NCBI GenBank assembly: GCA_009761415.1
Contig: QUOL01000004.1
Span: forward strand, 1,054,001-1,118,000
DNA length: 64,000 nt
Reading direction: 5' to 3'
Origin: Sarcomyxa edulis
Taxonomy: Eukaryota > Basidiomycota > Agaricomycetes > Agaricales > Mycenaceae
Under the pieces are notes generated by a model. It saw only the letters and a program-made list of their open reading frames with translations. It ran no database searches and was not told where the DNA came from. Shown piece by piece: positions 52,182 through 62,276 of this stretch. The position numbers were made by a program, and so were the translations under genes. Position 1 is the first letter of the stretch; every line of letters starts with the position of its first letter.

Positions 52182-54302
52182 ATGGCCTTCCCTTTCCGAC
52201 CTCAGGTTCCTGTTATAGGAAACAGGTCCATCCCGCGAATGCCGCCTCCATCTCACCGACATGCTTCCCCAGCTGGTCTTTGGCCATGGATTGATCTCCA
52301 ACCAGCCGCGGATCCTCTACGAGCAGTCCTTTCCTCCCAAAATTCCTCCCAAACGGCATCTTGTGACCCTCAGGCCTGGAACCAATATCCGCAATCATTG
52401 TATCCAGAACAGATACAGAGTAGGATCGAGGACATACTGCAAAGCACTCAAGTACGGCCTTGCGTCATTCATTACATGGATGTAAACGACAATAGTCAGT
52501 TCTCTCGCCTTGCGAGCCATTCTGTCGATGAACACAACTCTGCAGAATTCTGGGATATGATTCAAAGACCTGTGAGTCACGCACATGCTATCTCTATACG
52601 TCTAATTTGGGCTTGCTGGTATGCATCAGCGTCCTGAAGACGTCCGGATCCGCGCTTTATTCGTGGAGGATCTTTCCGGACCAATGTTGCAGATGCTTGG
52701 TACAAGGTACGTGGATCTTGGTAAATCTTTCCCGACTGACTGACTCTGGAGCTGCAGATACAATGTTGAACCTTTCTTTTTCTCTTCCTCATTCAATTGG
52801 ATACCAACTCGATACCAAGAAAATGTCCGATCCACGAAAGGTGATCGTGAGTCATAGAGTCTACGTAGTTCACAAGCCATTTCTGAACTTCATCTAGATA
52901 TCACCATCACACTCACATTCCCTCGGACTGCGCCTAATCCTATGACCGTCCCTCCCTCGCCAAGTTCACCGAGTTCATCTTCTCCGGGCAATATGCCATT
53001 CCCAATTGGTATCGTACAAAGCCTTCTTCCCCTCGCTTGCCCCTCACGTCTGTCTTCTCTAGCCGATCATATCATCGATACTCAAGCACCTTTAGCTCTT
53101 CGTTCTAGTAAGTACTAACCCATCCCATCCCTCACCAGTTCTCATCCCCAGAAGGCGACCGAATCCTCGTCGCGGACCTTCTCGCCATCCACATGGTTCG
53201 TGCCTCCGACACAAGCGGCACCATCATCTCATATCATCCAACCCCCGAATGGCAAGCCACTACAGCACGGAACCTACACGCTCGTGCTAGATATGCCGGA
53301 CGAAGTGTTTATTGGCAGAACATCTTCAGAGACTCGTGCGACCCGACGTTTGTCCTACTGACTCTCCTTTGGTACGCACTTTATTCATGGGACGAGAGTC
53401 TTGAATTGATGTATTCACATATATGTTGGCTAGTGAGTGTCAATTATCGATCGCATAACATGTCTGTTTCATTAGAATCATTTCTGACACTATAATCATC
53501 CGTCTAGGAGTCTCGTGTCATCAACAGCGTTGACATACATCTAACCCGAGAACTGCATATCCTCCGTGCTCATCTAGTTCACTACGAATCTCTTCTCCTC
53601 GATTTCCGGAAATCTGTCGTCTTTGTCCTCGAAACACCGAATCCCGGAATGGACTCCCCGCTAAACCAGCCTCATCGCGCGAGATCTGCTAGTATGATGA
53701 AAAGAGAATGCGGTAATCTATTGTCAGAAATTGACCGACTGGAAATGAGTCGGCGAATACAGGATATGCGATTGAGGAATGTCATGGACTTGGTACGCCC
53801 TCATTCTTATCTCTAAATATATGTACATGAAAGCCACTCACTGTGTCACCTCTCCTCTGAACAGGCATTCAGTCTCGTGAATCTGGAGGATAGTCGCTAT
53901 CAAGAGAAGCTGACCGAAGCTGCTGTCAGAGACAGCGCTGTTATGCGACAAATCAATTTCCTCATCCTCTTCTTCCTCCCCGCCTCGTTCGTTGCTGTAG
54001 GTTTATTTCCGACGGTATTAATATTGTCTGCACTCTTCCTAACGATCCCCATGCTCATCAGACTGTATTTGGGATGAACATCGAGGAACTCGCTCCCGGG
54101 ACTCACGGAAATCTTGCTCGCTATTTCGCCACGGCTGATCCTCTGACTGTTGTTACGATCTGTCTCGTCATGGCCTTGCATATCAAGGACCGCGCCTCAG
54201 ATCCTCAAGTTAACAGAAAATCACGTTGGTGGGGGCCTATCAGCTTTGTCGATAAACTATTCAAGGCAAAAAGCAAGCAAAACTTGCAATTGGACCCTTG
54301 AC
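52182..54302 (+). CDS. CorA-like Mg2+ transporter family protein
   Basis: A long cytosolic N-terminal part (SAEFWDMIQRP, VEPFFFSSSFNWIPT, ILVADLLAIHMVRASDTSGTIISYHP, DPTFVLLTLLWYALYSWDESLE) leads to a helical stalk (INSVDIHLTRELHILRAHLVHYESLL, EKLTEAAVRDSAVMRQINFL). Two hydrophobic helices follow with the CorA signature between them: FLILFFLPASFVATVFGMNIEEL, GMN included. The second helix is YFATADPLTVVTICLVMAL. The intron between FVA and TVFGMN removes a stretch that looks hydrophobic if read through. About eight exons and roughly 570 residues. CorA/ZntB-like proteins move Mg2+ or other divalent ions; fungal agaricomycete paralogues of this shape are common and their ion is not known. Confidence 0.83.
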
Positions 54303-54434
54303 AGCGTCTGAATTGCTTTGAGGAAATCACAATATTCATCCTCAAGGCGTAGGCTTAGACCGAATACTGGTACATATCTTTTCCTGCGATTATATGTATA
54401 CAATGCAAAGTGCAGAAGAGATAAGACCAGCCCT

Positions 54435-57244
54435 TCATCCCGTAATACTCATCTCGTCAGTATCGCGTCCACCAGAAGATCCTATTCCAAGAGCTGAACG
54501 ATCCTTCGTTTGCGTAGCCTTCGCCATACGCGCAGCCTTCTCATTCAGCATCGCCACCGAAGACCTAAACATGTCTTCCCTCGATTTAGACACTGCCAGA
54601 CTCGATTCCAGCGCGAGATTCAGCAGTTCCAGTACATGACCGTTGATGGGGTCAACGCTCAACGCCTTAAATGCCAAGAATGAAAGAAAGAAATTCAAAC
54701 TTGTCAACGGGTGTCATCTGCAGTGTTAAGAAATATCCCACCTCGTGATATTTGACAATAGCCTTGTCAGTCTCTCCCATCAGATGATAGACCATCCCTA
54801 GAAAGCCCAGGGCAATAGAGTGTCGGTGATCTAGTTCCAGGACCTTTTGGTACGTTGCTCTGGCTTCTTCGTATCGTCTGGAAAGAGTGGTCGCGTAAGA
54901 CAAAGAAGCGATAACAGATCTTTGAGATGATCACTTTAGTTTACGGAAACACGTTCCGAGGTTGAGGTAGGTTGTCGCCCAAGACTTTTGAGAGCTTTGC
55001 GTTACCTGGGCAAGTTCGATAGACTCTTGGAAGAGCGCCGCGGCGGCCTCGTAACTGGAAAAAGTCAGTGACAGTTCTCGTACGAATGGAGAGAACGATG
55101 CATACTTTTCGTGATTGAACGCCATGACTCCTCGTTCGTTGACAAGCAAAGGATCACCATTACACATAGTATTTGAGGCATTGAGCGCTTCATCTGCCAA
55201 AACGTAGTTGGAGAGCAGAATTTGCTCCATTCCAATGAACATTAACGGCAGGTGAGAGCTATGTACACAAAGTCAACCTCTAACCTTGGAGTATTAACGG
55301 GAGGAGAAACCACATACCCAGTGAACATCCGTGCACAAGTAGAGTAAGCAGTAACAGCATGGTCATGCTCTCCCTCGAGAGCAAAAGTATGCCCGAAAGC
55401 GACCCACGCAGGCCCGTATCGAGGGTCCATTAGCGAGGTTTTACTAGATCAAAGAAGCTCAATACACGGTCGAGTGCGCGAAACTTGGGAAATGTAGTGC
55501 TTACCTGAAATATTGCCTTGCTTGAGGCCATTTAGAGCCACTGAGATACCACACGCCTACGGCGTACCAGCTTATAGCATTCTCAGGTTCTCGTTCTACC
55601 ATTTCGTGTGCCAAGACGAAGAGTTTTGAGTGTAGATGATCGAGATGATACATGCAGGCGATATGTAGTGGCATGGTCGGGTTGTGAATTGATACAATAT
55701 CTAGGATCCTAGTACAAGATATGTCAGATATGGTGATAGTTCCAGATGAGTCGAAAGCACCTCGAAGTAATGGAAAAACAGTCTGCCCATCTAAAGTTGG
55801 CGTAAAGTGCATCTGCAAAGCTAAATAGCACGTCTGGGTTGTCGCCTAACCGATATTCATCGACCAGACGTTGTCGAGTAAGGGCCTGCTCGGCGGCGTG
55901 TTTGTATTTTCGCAGACGTGCTGTGTAGATCAGTTGTACAAAAGCGGCGTCCTCTGGGGTTTGTGAAGCGTAAGATAACGATTGAACAAACTCCCATTCT
56001 GTGATAAGATTAGATGTGCGGTAGATGAAGAAAGTACTGTTATAGACTTGCCTTCGTCTGGTGTCATCATTTCGCCACTGATGAGTTGTTCAAACGCATC
56101 ATAGCATTTGACGTCGAGGGTGAGTGCTTCCATGAAGCAAAGTTTTGCTTGGTCTCCCCGGCTTAGTTTCAGCATGAGAACTCCGCGGAGGTGACACATG
56201 GATGCTTCCACCTGGTACAGAGATCGTATCTAGTTCAATTACAAGAGGAGAATGACATACCTTGATGCCTCCATCCACATTTGGAATGGCGGGACCGCTT
56301 CGACCTACTTCAGTGTTTAGCAGACATAAATCAGGAAAAGGCGAGGAGGGCTTACCGGAGCCACGAAACGGATTAGCTTCTCCCAACATTTCTGTCGCTT
56401 CAGTCCAGTTACCTTGTCGTACCTGACATTGAGCTGCTAGATAGCGACACGCAACGCTCATATCTACAAGCCTCGAGACTCCGTCCTGGATGTTTTCTGG
56501 CACTTCGATGATCCCACCTGGACCCATCGGCAGCCTTGGTACAGCCATAGCGGGCGCATCGCGTTCACGACCCTTGCCTTTGAACGAGGGCATATGAGAT
56601 CCATTTGTTGCTGGTGGAGGCGTACCAGGAGGTTTTGGAGGTGAAGTGGGGAAGGGACGAGTGAGGAGGCGTTCTGCACGAGAATACTGGTGGGTCATGA
56701 AATAGGTCTGAGCAAGCCAGAACGCGTCATTTGGGTCGTCTGAGCATATGATAGAATTTAAGAAGGAATATGTAGACAAAAGACGCGACTTACTTGTCCA
56801 TGTGATGATCTTGTCGCCCCAAAAGGCTGCAGTTTCGTACAAGTGTTGCATCAACGCGTCGTGTCGCCACAAGCGCATACGATCTATCATTCCCCACTCG
56901 TAACTCTCGTCATCTGCATCATCTTCAGAGTCCTGGAATACGTCTGTCGTATCGTTTGCAAGAGGATGTGGCTGGCGAGCTGAATGATTTTTTGTTCGCC
57001 TGGGGAGCCGTGGTGAAGATCGAAGGGGAGAAGCAGGAAGAATCGATCTGTTCGGGTCGGCTAGGGCATAAGTATTGGTAATTGTGCTTGTATTTCCATC
57101 TAAGAAAGAGTCGACAAGAGCCTGAGGACCGAAAGAAAAAGAAGATCCGATTGATGATCTGTGGCGTGAACCAGATGGTGAAGGAAGAGGTGGTAGAGCT
57201 GGAATTGCATACTGAACTGGAGGAGGAGGAGGAGTGGACGGCAT
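54435..57244 (-). CDS. CDC16: Anaphase-promoting complex subunit 6 (CDC16), TPR protein
   Basis: TPR scaffold subunit of the APC/C. After a Pro/Ser-rich leader (MPSTPPPPPVQY) come the family block MRLWRHDALMQHLYETAAFWGDKI and NDPNDAFWLAQTYFMTHQYSRAERLL. TPR units continue: MDPRYGPAWVAFGHTFALEGEHDHAVTAYSTCARMF, QILLSNYVLADEALNASNTMCNGDPLLVNERGVMAFN, SWATTYLNLGTCFRKLKRYEEARATYQKVLELDHRHSIALGFLGMVYHLMGETDKAIVKYHEAL. The last exons end with a helical tail rich in Ala/Lys. Many short introns, about 10-12 exons; the central ones were not fully phased. The second APC/C subunit in this window (APC10 near 10 kb). It is divergent from MED22 with 137 bp between. Confidence 0.9.
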
Positions 57245-57381
57245 GCCACTCAGTTCTTGCTTGGTAGCAACTTGGAACCAACTTGGAAAGTCAGATATTG
57301 CTGGTGGCTGTGCCGTGGTACTGTGTCTTGCTTGATTTGAACGTCTTTGCGAGTTAGTCCTCGGCTACTGCTGCCACGGCC
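57245..57381. promoter_or_regulatory. Shared upstream region, CDC16 (-) and MED22 (+)
   Basis: 137 bp between divergent start codons, so a bidirectional promoter is likely. No specific element named. Confidence 0.5.
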
Positions 57382-57957
57382 ATGTCGGATGTCCCTCAGA
57401 CGGACGTATCTCGTCCTTCTGCTCTACCCACAGCCAATCTACAGCGCTCTGGCGCTACAAAAAAACTCGTAGACCAGAACTCTGCAGAGTACCTGGATCT
57501 CATCGAAGAGGAATGGAACAAAAAGGTAGACATGGAAGTAGAGACCTTGGTCGATGGCATGGTTGACCTCGTTAGCTTGGCCTCGGTGAGTCAGACTATC
57601 GTGGAGAGTGTATGCTTGATTTACATTTCGCATCTTGTGGGGCTTAGATCAGAGACAAGGATAAATTCCGCATCGCACAGGAATCTTTTCAGGCACAGTC
57701 GCGGGCTGAATCTATGGTGAGTGCGATTATCTTTGTCTGCCTATACTACGAGCTAACATAGATCCTAGGTCCGTGCCGCAAATTCTCTGTTATCTCTGAC
57801 TCATTCCATGAAACTACTCCTGCTCCTGTCCGACGAAGCTCAAATAGCCCATCGACGCGACGCAGAACTGAAAAATGTTCAAGAGGAGAAAGATGATGCT
57901 CGACAAAAGGTTTCGGCCCTCCTGGATGACCTCTTGAGACATCCGAGCCAGGATTGA
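57382..57957 (+). CDS. MED22: Mediator complex subunit 22
   Basis: Head-module Mediator subunit (Surf5/Srb6 family), a partner of MED11. Three exons: first from 57382 to the donor after LVSLAS, second IRDKDKFRIAQESFQAQSRAESM, third to the TGA at 57955-57957. The family pattern is clear: EYLDLIEEEWNKKVDMEVETLVDGMVDLV, DKFRIAQESFQAQSRA, VRAANSLLSLTHSMKLLLLLSDEAQI. The end is a helical AELKNVQEEKDDARQKVSALLDDLL. About 150 residues, typical. Forms a four-helix bundle with MED11 in known structures. The second Mediator subunit in the window. Confidence 0.92.
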
Positions 57958-58199
57958 TCAGCGTTTTGTATTTGCTCTTCTGACTCGCAACAGTGTATCT
58001 GTTTGTACAGTAATATCGCGAACGTACGTACATTATACCATTCTATTCACAAGTGATCAGCCTTTGGGTGTACTCTCAGGTGAATACTTGTCTAGTCACG
58101 CCTATCACTGGATCTACTGGTTTTGATCATTGTCGTAGGTTTGTATTATACATCGTTTTTGATTTCCATTCACCCGCTGGACCCAGTCCAGTACGGGGT

Positions 58200-59036
58200 T
58201 ACCACATCAATCGATGGGTGGGACACGTATATCCGGTTGGGTTCTTGAAAAGATAGAGTTGATGATATTCCTCAGCGTCCCAGAACTGACATGCCTGTAT
58301 ACAAATCAGAAGACCGACTCCAAAACTAGAAAGGCGACACTTACCTGGACGATTTCCGTGACAATCTTCTTTCCGTACGGCGTGAAATGTTTCGCCTGCA
58401 CCTCTCGAGTAACTCGCTGGGCGGTCTCGAATTGAGATGGAGAATCCGTGAAAATCACTGATCGGTATTCTGTTTCGAGAAGATCAAAAGACAATTGCAG
58501 AGAATGAGGCTCATTTCAAAGCACTCACGCGTTCCAACATCTCCACCCTGCCTATTCACCGTAGTAGGATCATGCGTCCTGTAGAAAAACTCAACCAACT
58601 CGGCGTACTCAACCACACTCGGATCGAAGACAAGTTTCACAGATTCAGCATGGTCCGTCATCCCCGTGCAGACTGTCTCATAGCTCGGGCGTGTATACGC
58701 AGAGTTTCCGCCCGTGAAGCCGACTGTCGTGTTCAAGATGCCTTTATGTTCGGATGGTGGATAATGTTCTAGGAATATGTGCTCGACTCCCCAAAAACAC
58801 CTATCAGGGCAATTCATTTTAGCACGTCAAATACCCATTGAAAGTTGGATGGATCGTACCCTCCCGCGAATATGGCGGTTTCAGTTGTAGCAGGCGCCTC
58901 AGGTGCTGCAGATGTACTAGGTGATCAGAACTCGTATACTTGGCGGAGAGCTTACTTACTGACCACGGAAGTTGGTAGGATCGAATACCTGCGACGAGGT
59001 TATCAGTAGTAAGAATGACTTGAGGAATCCAAGCAT
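58200..59036 (-). CDS. MXR1: Peptide methionine-S-sulfoxide reductase MsrA
   Basis: Reduces methionine-S-sulfoxide in proteins. The catalytic motif AGGCFWGVEH is formed by a splice (donor GTACGAT, acceptor CTGATAG). The rest is typical: [60 protein letters not shown], and the C-terminal exon CQFWDAEEYHQLYLFKNPTGYTCPTHRLMW. Further Cys residues near the end could serve as resolving cysteines. The start MLGFLKSFLLLITSSQ is hydrophobic, so an ER, secretory or mitochondrial signal is possible. The segment between it and the catalytic domain (VFDPTNFRG) crosses one more intron. About 200 residues. The hydrophobic leader is less certain than the core. Confidence 0.9.
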
Positions 59037-59400
59037 CGTTGAATTTCACTAGAGGCGGTGTGAGGAGAAAGTGGTATGCCTGACCAACAATATTCTTATA
59101 TAGGGGCTATTCTCGTTTCGCGTAGTGGCACCACTTCGATTTCGAAGTCGTGTCCAAGTCGTGTCCTTTCTTCCAGAACAAAGTGCACGATCCGTGATAT
59201 AAGAAAATCTGAATTCTGTACAGCATGTTAGCCTGTTCGTAAGTCATGGTTATCTCGCCATAGAAAATCGCCGAACTTGGACACAGCTGCTGTCACAGCA
59301 GGATTTCGAGACTCAGCTCCGATTCAAATATTTAAAGTCAGCACACTAAGCAATTTCAAACCGTGTCCCTCAGGCTCTTGCTCTGGCAACGCCACAATTA
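59037..59400. other. Divergent intergenic region, MsrA (-) and FunK1 (+)
   Basis: 364 bp. No independent gene seen. Confidence 0.45.
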
Positions 59401-62138
59401 TGTCGACTCCTCCAGAACGAGGGCCAAAAGCCGCTGACCTAGATGCGCAATCACTTTCTTCTTCTTGCGACTCGCAAGGAACTAATTCCTCCATAACTAG
59501 CGAGGGATTTTCAGTCAACTTAGAGTCTGTCTTCCTTGTCTTATACCACTCTCCATGTTCGAGCTGACATCTCACTGCGCAGTCGTGACCAAGTCGTGCC
59601 ACGGATTGTTTCAAATATAGAGAAACATTCAACTTGTGAAATTGAGACTTTGCTTGCACATCTGGTCGACCTTGTGGTCTCAGGAGCCCCGAAAGAACGT
59701 GCTACGCTCCAAGAAGATGAAGATTACCTCCAGCCTTACCTTGAAGAGACGACGAAAGTTTCAATGAAATTATCCAATCCGAAGAACGAGTATCCTCAGA
59801 AATAGTACGGGGTGCGCTGTCCTTTCTGCTAGGTGCTCACTGGTGTCTTTACTGTAGTGTCGCTGCAGCAAATGCAACAGGGGCAACCGAGAAGAGCATC
59901 TATGGCCCATTCACCAACCTCACTAATCACGGCCTAGATGAACTTCGGAAACTAGATACACTCAATGATCGTGTGCGAGCTCCAAGCAAGTTGGACGTAG
60001 TATCTCAGGTGATAAATTCAACGAAACACCTCAGCGATCACCAGTCCGTCGACGTCTCGTTTCTTCCGCTACATCGCGCATTCCTCGCTTCTGGTCTCAG
60101 CAACCAAGGAGATTGTTGGAAGGCACTCCTGAATAGCTACTTCTTAGTCGAACATCCTCCGTCTGGCCTAGGATTCCATGATACGCTGGCTAATGCAGAA
60201 CTGAAACTTACTACCGGCTCTATACTCAGCCCACCACACTATTCTGCACAATTGCCTCTTCAGAAAATGCCTCACATCGACGAGAAGGCAGTAGAAAGCT
60301 ATGCACCCGTGAGTCGAGACAGCGAGCCGGCAAAAAGACAAGAGGCTGAGGGTTCTGGGACTGCATCCCATTCCAATGATGGTACCGAACCACTGCAGTA
60401 TTTTCCCAGAGGCCTTGAAGGACAAAAACTTGGGCCCGTTCCCGAAGACGAGATCGCACGCAAACCGCGGCCAAAGACTCCGCCCTTTCGGACAGTGTAT
60501 GAAGAAAGGCTTCCTCCGGTTGTCCAATGCGCCGGTCATGCTACCAAAATGCTATGCTCTCGATTCCCTTGGATCAATCATGCAATCAACTTACTCGTTG
60601 TTGGTGCGTGACTAAACCTGCTATTTGGCCTGCAATCAGCTGAAATGAGTCTAGACGACATCATCTGGCTGTGGTGGTATGACCGACAAGGAGCTATTCA
60701 ATCGACTGGTTTTAATTTTATTCAAAACTTGCCACACTATCTATTGCTACTTCTATGCTTTCAGCGCTTTGAGCTCGAGGACTGGGGTATCAATACGGAT
60801 CTGATAGGTGACCTTGGGCTGGAGTACTACTTCGGAAACTTCTCTTCCACTCAGCTGAACCAGACTGTCGATACGTTCGAGCTTCTGCCAAAGATAGCAA
60901 GGACGGCTATAGATGTCAAGAGTGTACATCCTGCTCTGCCAGGAAGCGGTAATGAAGATATCGATTCTCGTCCGGACAAGACAAAGGGAATTACCCCGAC
61001 AAGAATTACGGTCGGTCTTGGAGCACAGCGGGAACTTGAAAAGCGGTACGCTCTCATCGGGCGAGGCACACGAGTTCACCTCGCAAGTTTCGACGCAGGA
61101 CAGCATTGGAACTATGTCGCCAAGTTTTCTTGGGCGGAGACGACGCAAGCAACAGAACCGTCCCTTGTCCAGCGGGCTCTTCAGGACGGCATCAACAGGG
61201 ATGACCAGAGGATTATCGGACACCTTCCAACAATCACACATCTTTTCAAGGGTTCCTATAACACCCTCGATGTCCGGCGTAAGCTGCGCGTGAACTGGCA
61301 TAGGAAAGAGACGAACGGTCGGGAATTGCGCGTCGTTGTGGAGAAGATCCTCCTTCCTCTATCAAGATTGCAAGGCAAAGAGTTCCTCAGGGCATTTTTA
61401 GAATGTGTAATGTGTAGGCTCTACGCCTTCGAACGTCTATCTTCTCAGGCTGACGTATATCCAGGCCACTATGCTATCTGGAAGCACAGCAAGATTCAAC
61501 ACTCCGACCCCAGTTTGAATAATTGTATGTATGACACGCAAACAAAAGCAGGCATCGTGATCGATTGGGATTTGGCCTTTGATGCTCAATCTCCGGCCAG
61601 CAATACGAATCGCTCGGGAACTCTTCCTTTCATGGCGATGGATCTCCTCAAAGATTTAATTTCTGAATCGCCAATTCACCGGTTGTACCGCCACGATCTT
61701 GAAGGGTTCATATGGATCCTTCCTTGGGTCTTCATCCGGTGCAAAGGTGGCAAGGAATACAGTGTCCAATCCTTGGAAACCTGGACGACAGGAGACGCCC
61801 AGCAATGCTATTGCAACAAGCATGCGTGGCACATTGCCTTCATGAAAAAATATAGACCATACTCGGACGAGGAGTTTCGTCAGGCCGAAAAACAGTACTT
61901 TTACCGTGTTGTACGACGGCTGGATATAGAGTGGGTCAAAGAGTACAACCTAGTTGCGCCCTTACTTGAATGGGCTATTGGACCAACTCGAGCAAAGGCC
62001 GAGCGAGAACTTGATACACCGGAGGTTCATTACATTCGTTTCTGGGACATACTGAGGACTTGCCCCAACCCTCCAGCGTACCTCGCGGATCTTCTGGCCG
62101 AGCTAGAGTTGAGGAACAAGCTTGATGAGAATAGTTGA
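59401..62138 (+). CDS. FunK1-family fungal protein kinase
   Basis: Basidiomycete-expanded kinase family. Start MSTPPERGPKAADLD; four exons: 59401 to about 59523, 59575-59803, about 59859-60604 and 60655-62138. The N-terminal half shows the FunK1 features PPVVQCAGHATKML and DDIIWLWWYDRQGAIQS. The kinase part has the loop ALIGRGTRVHLASF, lysine NYVAKFSW, the catalytic loop HSDPSLNNCMYD (H.D....N kept; consensus is closer to HRDIS..N), and DWDLA in place of DFG. It also has RHDLEGFIWILPWVFIRC, a FunK1 hallmark. About 850 residues, long for the family. The first two introns were set by phase and are less sure than the rest. Substrate and function unknown. It converges with the next kinase. Confidence 0.85.
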
Positions 62139-62276
62139 CTCTCGAAAACCACCCATGTCGTTCTGTATTTTACATACTCCTGTCAGTCTCAAGTATCGAG
62201 GCCTGAGGTACAACCAAAATGTAGAATCTTGTTCCAGTCGCGTCCTTACCCCCCATGGGCCCATAGTACATGTCCA

